Source: an uncultured Prevotellaceae bacterium
GTDB taxonomy: Bacteria > Bacteroidota > Bacteroidia > Bacteroidales > Bacteroidaceae
Assembly (NCBI GenBank): GCA_902775075.1
Contig: CACYKX010000104.1
Coordinates: 1-10,762, forward strand
Direction: 5' to 3'
Length of the DNA stretch: 10,762 nucleotides
Shown: piece by piece, positions 1 through 6,206 of the stretch
Layout: the number at the start of each line of letters is the position of its first letter
Position numbering within the stretch: position 1 is the stretch's first letter
Position numbers and translations under genes: made by a program
Notes under the pieces: model-generated
Databases searched by the model: none
What the model was told of the DNA's origin: nothing
What the model saw: the letters and a program-made list of their open reading frames with translations, nothing else

Positions 1-1
1 G

Positions 2-313
2 GATGTGAATCATACATTCCTGTCGGAAATGTGCTGTGCCACTCATGAGGGTGTTTCGCTTCTTGGAATAAATAATGTTGCTACGGATATTGGGTTCAAA
101 ACTGTAAGTGGGAGAATAAGTGTTAATGGACTTACCAAAGGAGATTTTCCTTGTATTCTTCATTGGAATCAAAATCATTTTGTGCTGCTTTATAAAGTTA
201 AAAAAGGGAAGAATTTTTATATTGCAGACCCAGGAAAAGGCTTGGTGAATTATGACTTAGAAGAGTTCAAAAGGCTATACTTCACGAGGCCCTTGCCAGG
301 ATCGGCGATATAG
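2..313 (+). CDS. C39 peptidase domain fragment (copy A), cut by window edge and by an inverted junction
   Basis: The frame is already open at base 2, so the true start lies outside the window; GTG at 5 is not a credible start. The translation matches the middle and end of a C39 cysteine peptidase domain, the family that cleaves double-glycine leaders and usually forms the N-terminus of a peptide-exporting ABC transporter. Visible are the conserved THEGVSLLG block, the HWNQNHFVLLYK segment with the catalytic His, and the YIADPGKGLV segment with the catalytic Asp; the catalytic Cys would be upstream of the window. Homology ends near base 276. The last dozen or so codons to the stop at 311-313 are read antisense through copy B, so the C-terminus is not native. 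The transmembrane and ATPase domains are absent. It could be a pseudogene, a short stand-alone C39 protein, or one side of an assembly chimera. Family assignment is confident; functional status is not. Confidence 0.72.
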   Translation, partial: DVNHTFLSEMCCATHEGVSLLGINNVATDIGFKTVSGRISVNGLTKGDFPCILHWNQNHFVLLYKVKKGKNFYIADPGKGLVNYDLEEFKRLYFTRPLPGSAI

Positions 314-381
314 AACTTCTTTCCCTTCTTTACTTTGTATAACACCACAAAATGGTTTTGGTTCCAGTGGAGGATACAAGG
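149..381. repeat. Imperfect inverted repeat formed by two C39 peptidase paralogues
   Basis: Arms 149-253 (copy A, + strand) and 277-381 (copy B, - strand) are homologous coding stretches in opposite orientation, separated by a 23-nt spacer (254-276). By hand alignment without gaps, 81 of 105 bases match. Almost all differences are synonymous third-position changes; only three codons change the amino acid. The arms therefore descend from an old duplication, not a recent copy. The spacer reads naturally as a continuation of copy A (DLEEFKR). The junction probably lies in the GCTATA stretch at about 274-279, where the two reading directions could share a few bases. Confidence 0.8.
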
Positions 382-615
382 AGAATTGATTTCTGATATC
401 TGTGATATACTTATTCTTCCATAAAGAGTTTCCAACCCAAGTTCCTCTCCTAATTTCTTTAGACTTAATAATGACACCCCTTCTGTTGTTGCAGTACATA
501 GATGGGAAAGAGTTTCAAAGGAATACCCTTTCCCATAGTACTTGCAAATCATCGCCATACATGCTATGCCGCATTGCATGGAATCATACTGTTTATAAAA
601 AGGAAACAAATTCAT
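250..615 (-). CDS. C39 peptidase domain (copy B), truncated N-terminus of a peptide-exporting ABC transporter
   Basis: I place the start at ATG 615, giving 121 residues beginning MNLFPFYKQYDSMQCG. This matches the usual N-terminus of Bacteroidetes C39 transporters and sits 4 nt after the stop of the receptor gene; the longer frame from 705 would overlap that gene deeply. The full C39 triad is visible: Cys15 in QCG, His88 in HWNQNHFVVLYK, and Asp105 in IADPGKG. C39 enzymes cut secreted peptide precursors after a Gly-Gly leader during export. Homology stops at about residue 112 (GLVKY). The remaining residues, SLLNSSKS, come from reading antisense through copy A. A normal transporter of this family has some 700 residues with six membrane helices and an ATPase; none of that follows. 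The position suggests an operon with the receptor gene upstream. As it stands this is a nearly complete peptidase domain without its transporter, either a remnant or an assembly break. Confidence 0.75.
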   Translation of the reverse strand: MNLFPFYKQYDSMQCGIACMAMICKYYGKGYSFETLSHLCTATTEGVSLLSLKKLGEELGLETLYGRISISQISEINSPCILHWNQNHFVVLYKVKKGKKFYIADPGKGLVKYSLLNSSKS

Positions 616-619
616 ACAT

Positions 620-2752
620 TTATTGGAATCGACTTTCCATATCTTCATTGTTATGTCTTTTAGAACGAATGCTGATATCTTTTCCAAAGTTGTATGACAC
701 GGCAAAAATAAAGGTCAGAGGATGATAATCATTCTTAAAACTCATGTACATACCATCATTGGCACGAGTGTATCCACTAAACTTACTTGCCAAGATGTTG
801 CTCACAGCAAACCTCATATTCAGACAGTTTCTAAAGCACGAGTGATTGATGCCACAACTCATGTTGAAGAAGCCGCCGGTTTTACCATTTATGTTTTTCT
901 CACTACCGTTATACGAAGATGACAAGAAACCCGTCCAAGATTGCTTCTTGTTTAGGATAAACCTGAGATTCGCAGAATAAAACTGACCAAAACTCCTTTG
1001 ATATCCTGTCAGATAAGATATGTCGGAAGAACTCTTGGATAAATCAAAAGCTGCAGAGGCTGTAATCTTCAACCATTTCAGCTTATAATAATACAAAATA
1101 GATTCAAAACCAAGAGTCTTTTGCTTTATTGCATTATTCCATTGAGTTATAGAAATATTCGATATTTCATCCAATGTCGTAGTTTGGTCGATGACATTCG
1201 ATAGGCATGCATAGGTCATATCAGAAATCAGTTCACCACCATTAAACTCTATACTGTTGCTAAGTCGGATATTCCACCATGTCGATGGTCTTAGCTCCGG
1301 GTTACCTTTGGCAATATCATAACGACTTACATAATAGGCAAAGGGATTGATATGTCTAATGCTCGGACGATCTATAGAACTGTTCAAACTAAATGCGATA
1401 TTGGAACCATCGTTGAAGTTATAGGATACCCTGACATCGGGAAAGAACTGTCCATAAGATTTATTGTTGCTGATTTCATCGTTGGAAACAGATTTTGTCT
1501 TAGTCTGTTCATATCTTCCACCGACAATGAATTCATAATTTTCCACCTTCTTATCCATGCTCAGATAACCGGCATAGATGTCTTCCGAATATCTAAAAGC
1601 ATCATTCTGAAGAGGAAGAGTCGTTATATCATAGACCGTTGTATTCTTCGTTGTCGACTGTGTAAGTTTACCACCGACACTTAACATGACATTCCACGGG
1701 AGTTGTTTCTCCAAATCGAGTGCTACATTAAATCCATTGAGAAGAGAGTGTCCTTGGTTTGTAAAATTATCGCGAGTTTCTGTGCCTTCACTTCCGATAA
1801 TATTGGAACGAAAGTCATAATCGTTATGATAATTGTATCGAAAACAATCGGCCATCAAAGAAATCTTATCTGTAGAATTCCATTTTCGATCAATATAGAA
1901 ACTCGTGGTCAGATTTTCCCTTGGTGTACGGGTAAAGGAGTATGAATTACCACTACTAACCATCTCGTCCTTCTGATTATAGGAGTTCAGATTATTCAAT
2001 CCATTGTTCTTCTTATATGTATTCATATAAGAGACGGAGATACCAGCCGTTGACAAACTGTCAAGATGTAGGTCCAACATTCCCGAGAGGTTGTATTCAT
2101 TCTGAAGAGGAGTATAACGCGTAGAACCATATCGAGTAAGGTTAGAGAAATGTGTGGTATTGGATTCTGTATAGTCAATCTTGCCATACGTCCATCCAGC
2201 ATTTAATGTCGCATCAATCTTACCCTTGCTATAGTTCATACTAGAATGAGCCTTATTGGTCCACTTGTTCTGATAACTGATTTCTTCTCCAGCATCGCCA
2301 CCTATGAAATCAATCTTCTTTCCGGTTACAATGTTCAGAATACCATAATTACCTTCTGCATCATATTTAGAACCAGGGTCTTTAATCACCTCGACTTTTG
2401 TTACGTTATAAGCAGGTCGTGATTTCAGGATAGAATAGACCTCGTCAGCAGAAAGTTTTTGTAGTCTTCCGTTGAACATCACCTTCACGCTACCTTTGCC
2501 TTGTATGTTGATCTTATCATCTGCGATGATGATGCCCGGAATTTGTCCCAAAAGGTCTATGAGGTCAGTCCTTCCCTTGCGTAACGGCACCACGTTGACG
2601 ATATACTTTCCTGCCTCGTGCTTGATATATTTCTGGGTAACAACAACTTCCTGTAATTTTATTGTATCTTTGAAAGTGCTGTCTCTCTTCTGGCCTACAC
2701 CTGATAATGGTGTCAGAAGGGAAAAACATAATAGGAATAAAATTTTATACAT
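620..2752 (-). CDS. TonB-dependent-type outer-membrane beta-barrel receptor
   Basis: This 710-residue protein is a plugged outer-membrane beta-barrel of the OMP_b-brl_3 type. Residues 1-20 form a signal peptide (hydrophobic core FLLCFSLLTPL). Next comes a TonB-box-like LQEVVVT at 33-39, then a plug domain at about 42-145 with LLGQIPGI, VMFNGR and VEVIKDPGSKYDAEG. The rest is Asn/Ser/Tyr-rich alternating strands ending in FAVSYNFG near the C-terminus, followed by a short polar tail. Many relatives carry an N-terminal carboxypeptidase-regulatory-like domain of about 80 residues; here it is absent and the TonB box directly follows the signal peptide. No SusD partner lies next to it, so glycan import is not supported. 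The C39 gene starts 4 nt downstream, and a TPR/HTH regulator is divergent, which suggests a role with a secreted or sensed peptide. The ligand is unknown. Confidence 0.85.
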   Translation of the reverse strand: MYKILFLLCFSLLTPLSGVGQKRDSTFKDTIKLQEVVVTQKYIKHEAGKYIVNVVPLRKGRTDLIDLLGQIPGIIIADDKINIQGKGSVKVMFNGRLQKLSADEVYSILKSRPAYNVTKVEVIKDPGSKYDAEGNYGILNIVTGKKIDFIGGDAGEEISYQNKWTNKAHSSMNYSKGKIDATLNAGWTYGKIDYTESNTTHFSNLTRYGSTRYTPLQNEYNLSGMLDLHLDSLSTAGISVSYMNTYKKNNGLNNLNSYNQKDEMVSSGNSYSFTRTPRENLTTSFYIDRKWNSTDKISLMADCFRYNYHNDYDFRSNIIGSEGTETRDNFTNQGHSLLNGFNVALDLEKQLPWNVMLSVGGKLTQSTTKNTTVYDITTLPLQNDAFRYSEDIYAGYLSMDKKVENYEFIVGGRYEQTKTKSVSNDEISNNKSYGQFFPDVRVSYNFNDGSNIAFSLNSSIDRPSIRHINPFAYYVSRYDIAKGNPELRPSTWWNIRLSNSIEFNGGELISDMTYACLSNVIDQTTTLDEISNISITQWNNAIKQKTLGFESILYYYKLKWLKITASAAFDLSKSSSDISYLTGYQRSFGQFYSANLRFILNKKQSWTGFLSSSYNGSEKNINGKTGGFFNMSCGINHSCFRNCLNMRFAVSNILASKFSGYTRANDGMYMSFKNDYHPLTFIFAVSYNFGKDISIRSKRHNNEDMESRFQ

Positions 2753-2784
2753 ATATTTTCTCTGATTAGCTTAATTGTTGAGCG

Positions 2785-2816
2785 CAAAGTTATCTCAAAT
2801 TATCAAGAAAGAGAAA
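2785..2816 (-). promoter_or_regulatory. Predicted promoter of the receptor/C39 operon
   Basis: On the - strand, TAACTTTG (2792-2785) is an exact match to the Bacteroidetes -7 consensus TAnnTTTG. Exactly 20 nt upstream lies TTTC (2816-2813), three of four bases of the -33 element TTTG. Transcription would start near 2778, giving a leader of about 25 nt before the receptor ATG at 2752. Confidence 0.6.
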
Positions 2817-2823
2817 TTTTAGT

Positions 2824-2840
2824 TGTTTCAATGTGTTTCA
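2824..2840 (-). promoter_or_regulatory. Operator-like direct repeat TGAAAC-N4-TGAAAC upstream of the receptor promoter
   Basis: Read on the - strand, this site is TGAAACACATTGAAACA: two TGAAAC half-sites one helical turn (10 bp) apart. It ends 7 nt before the predicted -33 element of the receptor promoter, a usual place for an activator. A second copy differing at one of 17 positions lies at 2964-2980 in front of the divergent regulator gene. Binding by the neighbouring HTH protein is an inference. Confidence 0.5.
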
Positions 2841-2963
2841 CCATATATTAAATAATGTTACATCTTTATTCAAAGACGGTATAAAAGTCTGCATATTAGT
2901 CATTTACAAAATATGTTAAAAATACGTTTTTTGAGAACAAATATCTACAATTATAAAACGGGA

Positions 2964-2980
2964 TGAAACACTTTGAAACA
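2964..2980 (+). promoter_or_regulatory. Operator-like direct repeat TGAAAC-N4-TGAAAC upstream of the regulator promoter
   Basis: The site reads TGAAACACTTTGAAACA on the + strand and matches the copy at 2824-2840 (opposite strand) at 16 of 17 positions. It ends 14 nt before the predicted -33 element of the regulator gene. Both copies point the same way relative to their own promoter. The distance to the -7 box is about 7 nt longer here than at the receptor promoter. Confidence 0.5.
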
Positions 2981-2994
2981 AAATTCTGTCTTTA

Positions 2995-3026
2995 TTTGGT
3001 AATTTGAGATATTATTGTTACCTTTA
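2995..3026 (+). promoter_or_regulatory. Predicted promoter of the TPR/HTH regulator gene
   Basis: TTTG at 2995-2998 is followed after 20 nt by TACCTTTA at 3019-3026, seven of eight bases of the TAnnTTTG -7 element. Transcription would begin near 3033, about 15 nt before the ATG at 3048. A second TTTG at 3003-3006 is too close to this -7 box. Confidence 0.5.
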
Positions 3027-3047
3027 CATCTACAATTAAAATGCCAC

Positions 3048-4799
3048 ATGAAAATAAAAAAACACATCATATTTCTACTGTGCATGCTTTGTGTATGCTT
3101 GTCGTTTTCCTGTTCCAGGAATCCTATGTTGGATGAATTGGAGAGAATAAAAGGTGTAGGTGATAAGAACCCTGACATGGCTTTGTCTATGCTCGACTCG
3201 CTTGAACTAGAAATCAGAGGGGAAAATGAATATGTTAAGAATAAGTATGACTTGCTACGCATCAGACTGAATGATAAGGCTGAACACGTGCCTAACTCTG
3301 ATATCATGATAAAAAACCTTATAGCATATTTCAAGAATAATGGCTCTAATGAGGATAAACAGGAGGTTTTCTATTATGCCGGTAGCGTTTATCGTGACTT
3401 ACATGATACACCACGGGCTTTGACAAACTTCTTGAAGTCGATAGATTACGCCAATAGGGGAAAATGTGATTCTATTATGCTGCGTAACACATACTCGGAT
3501 ATTAACTATCTTCAATATCTTGTGCAGAATTACAAGGAGGCTGTTAAGATGGCAAAGAAAGAATATGAGATGTGCAAAAGTTTAGGGACTGATGAGGTGT
3601 TGCCTAATTTGCACATCGGCTCTTCTTATCTCGCCTTACATCGTACGAAGCAGGCTAAAGCTGCATTCGATGCTGCGTTAGCTCTTATCGTTAGGGCTAA
3701 GAATATCTCTAAATACCAGAGTCTACTGATCGATATGTTGGAAGATTATTCGGATATGAAAGATATAGCGAAGGCTAAGAAATGTATGTCTCTGATTGAC
3801 AAAAGTGCATTAGCAGACTCTTCGGCTGCCTCTTGTATGGCCTTTGCACAGTATTATGATGCCATGGGGAATCATGATTCCGCGATTATATATTGTAAAC
3901 GGATTGTTGATAACGTAAAGGATATCACGTATATATATGATGCTTCCAGACTTTTGTTTCGTATATATGAGAAGAACGGAAATGCAGGTGATGCTTGTAA
4001 ATATGCGGATATCACTATGAGAATGAGCGATTCTATTGATTTCGGAAAGCGACAGGAAATGGCTGCAACGGTAAACAATGAGTTTCAATATCATTTAGAT
4101 GAAAAAAAAGAACATGCTCTAAATTGTAAGATAAACAGATATAGGAATTTGCTTGTCGGTGGTTCTTTCTTCATGATTCTGATGGTATGTATCGCCTATG
4201 TCTTATATGTGAAGAAAAAAAATAAGGACCTGCAGAACATACTTGCTCTTTCTTCTGAACTACAACGTATCTCTGAGGACGATCGGAAACTACATGAGGA
4301 GATAGAGCAAAAGGAGATAGAACTGAGGAATTCAAAGGAAGGGCTTGACAAAAACTCCATAGAACTGGATAAGGCAAAAGAGGAACTGCAATGTGTAAAT
4401 GAGGAGTTGGTTATTTATAGTAAAAGGCTCAACGAGAAAGAGCAGGAACTGTCGGATAAGAAAAAACAGAATAAGGAAATCGCAAGACTGCTACACTTGT
4501 CTAAATTGGAAGATAATGCTGAGGAGATAGTACGCGCAATAAAGAAATCGGCCGAGGACAAGAGAAGTTTGGAGACTGCTGATTGGAAACTTCTCTATAA
4601 GGCTGTAGATAAGTTATATCCTTCGTTCAAGGATAGTCTTTTCAAGGAATTGGGCTCTTGCAATGAGCAACAGATGCAAGTGTGCTATCTTATTCATATC
4701 GGTGTATCCAGAAATTTAATTCCTCTGTTGACGGGATTGTCACGCGCTACCGTATGGCGATGGAGCAAGAAATATGACCGAATGATGAATTACGAATAA
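3048..4799 (+). CDS. Membrane-anchored TPR regulator with C-terminal helix-turn-helix
   Basis: I chose ATG 3048 (583 residues) because it begins a lipoprotein-like signal, MKIKKHIIFLLCMLCVCLSFSC, with candidate lipidated Cys22; the longer frame from TTG 3015 would overlap the predicted promoter. Residues about 25-355 are helical repeats of TPR character (for example YYAGSVYRDLHDTPRALTNF and the helix pair starting AQYYDAMGNHDSA). One membrane helix follows at about 368-387 (LLVGGSFFMILMVCIAYVLY) with Lys-rich residues after it. A strongly charged coiled coil spans about 394-490. The C-terminal 45 residues resemble a LuxR/sigma-like HTH (NEQQMQVCYLIHIGVSRN, then LSRATVWRWSKKYDRM as the likely recognition helix). 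Predicted topology is periplasmic TPR sensor and cytoplasmic DNA-binding tail. Divergent transcription from the receptor/C39 operon and shared upstream elements suggest it regulates that operon and itself. The signal it senses is unknown. Confidence 0.78.
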   Translation: MKIKKHIIFLLCMLCVCLSFSCSRNPMLDELERIKGVGDKNPDMALSMLDSLELEIRGENEYVKNKYDLLRIRLNDKAEHVPNSDIMIKNLIAYFKNNGSNEDKQEVFYYAGSVYRDLHDTPRALTNFLKSIDYANRGKCDSIMLRNTYSDINYLQYLVQNYKEAVKMAKKEYEMCKSLGTDEVLPNLHIGSSYLALHRTKQAKAAFDAALALIVRAKNISKYQSLLIDMLEDYSDMKDIAKAKKCMSLIDKSALADSSAASCMAFAQYYDAMGNHDSAIIYCKRIVDNVKDITYIYDASRLLFRIYEKNGNAGDACKYADITMRMSDSIDFGKRQEMAATVNNEFQYHLDEKKEHALNCKINRYRNLLVGGSFFMILMVCIAYVLYVKKKNKDLQNILALSSELQRISEDDRKLHEEIEQKEIELRNSKEGLDKNSIELDKAKEELQCVNEELVIYSKRLNEKEQELSDKKKQNKEIARLLHLSKLEDNAEEIVRAIKKSAEDKRSLETADWKLLYKAVDKLYPSFKDSLFKELGSCNEQQMQVCYLIHIGVSRNLIPLLTGLSRATVWRWSKKYDRMMNYE

Positions 4800-4847
4800 T
4801 GGATACAAAAAACTTCATTTATATAGTATTCGTTTTTTTAACAGTAT

Positions 4848-4883
4848 TTTGACGACCTGTAACTTGATTATTTCATATATTTG
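4848..4883 (+). promoter_or_regulatory. Probable promoter of the SIMPL gene
   Basis: TATATTTG at 4876-4883 is an exact match to the -7 consensus TAnnTTTG. The nearest TTTG upstream is at 4848-4851, with 24 nt between, somewhat longer than the usual 19-21, so the -33 assignment is weak. The start point would be near 4890, giving a leader of about 60 nt. Confidence 0.45.
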
Positions 4884-4889
4884 CAACGA

Positions 4890-4903
4890 ATCATCATGAT
4901 GAT
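4890..4903. promoter_or_regulatory. Perfect 14-bp palindrome at the predicted SIMPL transcription start
   Basis: ATCATCATGATGAT equals its own reverse complement and begins at the expected +1 position, 7 nt after the -7 box. It could be a repressor operator, or a small 5' hairpin in the mRNA (ATCAT/ATGAT stem, CATG loop). A second, shorter palindrome, AAAACGTTTT, lies at 4937-4946 just before the start codon. Function is not established by the sequence. Confidence 0.35.
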
Positions 4904-4951
4904 ATATCAAGATTCGAAAGTTATTATTAATCATTAAAAACGTTTTAATAT

Positions 4952-5656
4952 ATGAAAGACAATAGAATAATATCTGCAGCTCTGATAGCACTGGGAATTA
5001 TTATATTAGGTGTCTGCATGAAATGGGGAATAGATGATTTCGCCAACAAAGACAGAAAGGTTGAGGTAAAAGGACTTGCTGAGCAAGAGGTTGAAGCGGA
5101 TAAGGTGACATGGCCTGTCGCTTTCACTGAACTGGGCAATGACCTTCCTGAATTATACTCTCGTATCGCTGCCAAGCAAAAGAAAATCAAGGCGTTCTTG
5201 AAGGCTCATGGTATCAAGGATAGTGAGATGAGTATCAACGCGCCTAAGGTGGTTGATATGAATGCTGACACTTACTCCAATAATCATCATGATGAGCGAT
5301 ACAACATCACGTCTATTATCACTGTTACGTCTAATAACGTGAAACTCGTGAGAGAAATCATTTCACGACAAGGAGAATTGCTCAATCAGGGTATCGCTAT
5401 CGTTTCCGGTGGCTATGAGAATCCTACTACGTATGAGTTTGTGGCTTTCAAAAAGATGAAACCTAAGATGATGCAGGAGGCTATAGAGAATGCGGAAAAG
5501 ACGGCTCAACAGTTTGCTGCTAACAGTCATTCTAAACTTAGCAAGATCATCAATGCTGATCAAGGACAGTTCTCTATCGAGGACAGGGATTCTAATACGC
5601 CTTGGATTAAGAAGATTAGAGTAGTGACAACGGTTACTTACTCTCTGAAGGATTAA
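4952..5656 (+). CDS. SIMPL (DUF541) domain protein, membrane-anchored
   Basis: This 234-residue protein begins with an uncleaved signal anchor or signal peptide (residues about 6-24, IISAALIALGIIILGVCMK). A SIMPL domain fills the rest. Characteristic features are VEVKGLAEQEVEADKVTW at the start of the domain, a helix SRIAAKQKKIKAFLKAHGI followed by DSEM, a central YNITSIITVTSNNVKLVREI strand-helix unit, and the helix MMQEAIENAEKTAQQFAANS before the final strands IRVVTTVTYSLKD. The domain should face the periplasm or outside. The molecular role of SIMPL proteins is poorly defined; the family has been linked to envelope or oxidative stress and to oligomeric assemblies, but nothing here fixes a function. 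Transcription appears independent, with its own promoter. The gene converges on the envelope operon across a 14-bp hairpin. Confidence 0.88.
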   Translation: MKDNRIISAALIALGIIILGVCMKWGIDDFANKDRKVEVKGLAEQEVEADKVTWPVAFTELGNDLPELYSRIAAKQKKIKAFLKAHGIKDSEMSINAPKVVDMNADTYSNNHHDERYNITSIITVTSNNVKLVREIISRQGELLNQGIAIVSGGYENPTTYEFVAFKKMKPKMMQEAIENAEKTAQQFAANSHSKLSKIINADQGQFSIEDRDSNTPWIKKIRVVTTVTYSLKD

Positions 5657-5661
5657 GATGG

Positions 5662-5695
5662 ATATGCAGAAACTTGAATTAAAGTTTCTGCATAT
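5662..5695. terminator. Perfect 14-bp hairpin between convergent genes, overlapping a stop codon
   Basis: The arms ATATGCAGAAACTT (5662-5675) and AAGTTTCTGCATAT (5682-5695) are perfect complements around a 6-nt loop. The hairpin lies 6 nt after the SIMPL stop and contains the last codons (HMQKL) and stop of the - strand gene. Its position suggests a bidirectional terminator for the converging transcripts. Neither side has a T-tract after the stem, so a classical intrinsic terminator is not shown; it could instead protect 3' ends. Confidence 0.5.
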
Positions 5696-6206
5696 GGTAT
5701 CCCATAGCTTTCAACTGTATGGCCATTCCCATGAGATACAGTTGATGCAGACAAGCGACATAACCGCGGAATGCATCAGGTGTTCCTGGTTCGAATCCTT
5801 GATGCTGGAGGATATTATATACTCTTGAGGCACATTCTCCAACAAGATTCTCTGTAGATTTATATTCTTCGCCTTCGAGCAACAATACTTCCTGACGGAT
5901 AAATTCATCCATGTTGTCGTATCCTCGCTTATCACGAAGATAATGATACGGGGCTTCTATCTTGTCATAGATTTCCCACTCGGTATCCCAGTATTTGGCC
6001 ATTGCCATTCCTATATACATCATCCAACCTAACGAGGCTGTGGGATAATGGGCAAACTCGCGGGCACCGTCAGGGATGTAGCTGCGGGCAATCTGTTCCC
6101 ACTTTGCTTCTACATCAGGACACTCGGGCATGTGTGCATCGCACTTGCCTAACTGTTGTAGATACTGGTGCAAATCGTTATGTAGTCGTTCTTCAAAATT
6201 TTCCAT
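5679..6206 (-). CDS. Conserved-looking helical protein of unknown function
   Basis: I do not recognise this 175-residue protein. It has no signal peptide and no clear membrane helix, so it is probably cytoplasmic. It is rich in acidic and aromatic residues, with blocks such as SLGWMMYIGMAMAKYWDTEW, RQEVLLLEGEEY and CLHQLYLMGMAIQLKAMGYH that look like amphipathic or buried helices, suggesting an all-alpha fold. Reality as a gene is supported by its position: its ATG overlaps the stop of the mechanosensitive-channel gene by one base (TAATG), which implies translational coupling and makes it the last gene of the envelope operon. Its final codons form one arm of a perfect hairpin. A function linked to the channel or to cell-wall turnover is only guilt by association. 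Confidence 0.75.
   Translation of the reverse strand: MENFEERLHNDLHQYLQQLGKCDAHMPECPDVEAKWEQIARSYIPDGAREFAHYPTASLGWMMYIGMAMAKYWDTEWEIYDKIEAPYHYLRDKRGYDNMDEFIRQEVLLLEGEEYKSTENLVGECASRVYNILQHQGFEPGTPDAFRGYVACLHQLYLMGMAIQLKAMGYHMQKL

Noticed and set aside
616..705. Upstream start (ATG 705) for the C39 copy B gene
   Set aside because: It would overlap the receptor gene by about 86 nt, and the added residues do not resemble the family, while ATG 615 gives the standard N-terminus.
402..725. Open frame of 107 codons on the + strand
   Set aside because: It is antisense to copy B and to the receptor's C-terminal codons, and its translation shows no recognisable domain.
3015..3047. TTG 3015 as start of the TPR regulator
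   Set aside because: The first codons would overlap the predicted -7 box. ATG 3048 directly begins a lipoprotein-like signal sequence.
2951..3334. 127-codon frame on the - strand across the regulator promoter
   Set aside because: It is mostly antisense to the start of the regulator gene and contains both the promoter and operator-like element; the translation is low in domain content. I also looked here for a double-glycine leader peptide and saw none.
4806..4840. AAAAAAC...GTTTTTTT hairpin after the regulator gene as a terminator
   Set aside because: The stem is almost all A-T with a loop of about 17 nt, so it is too weak to call in an AT-rich intergenic region.
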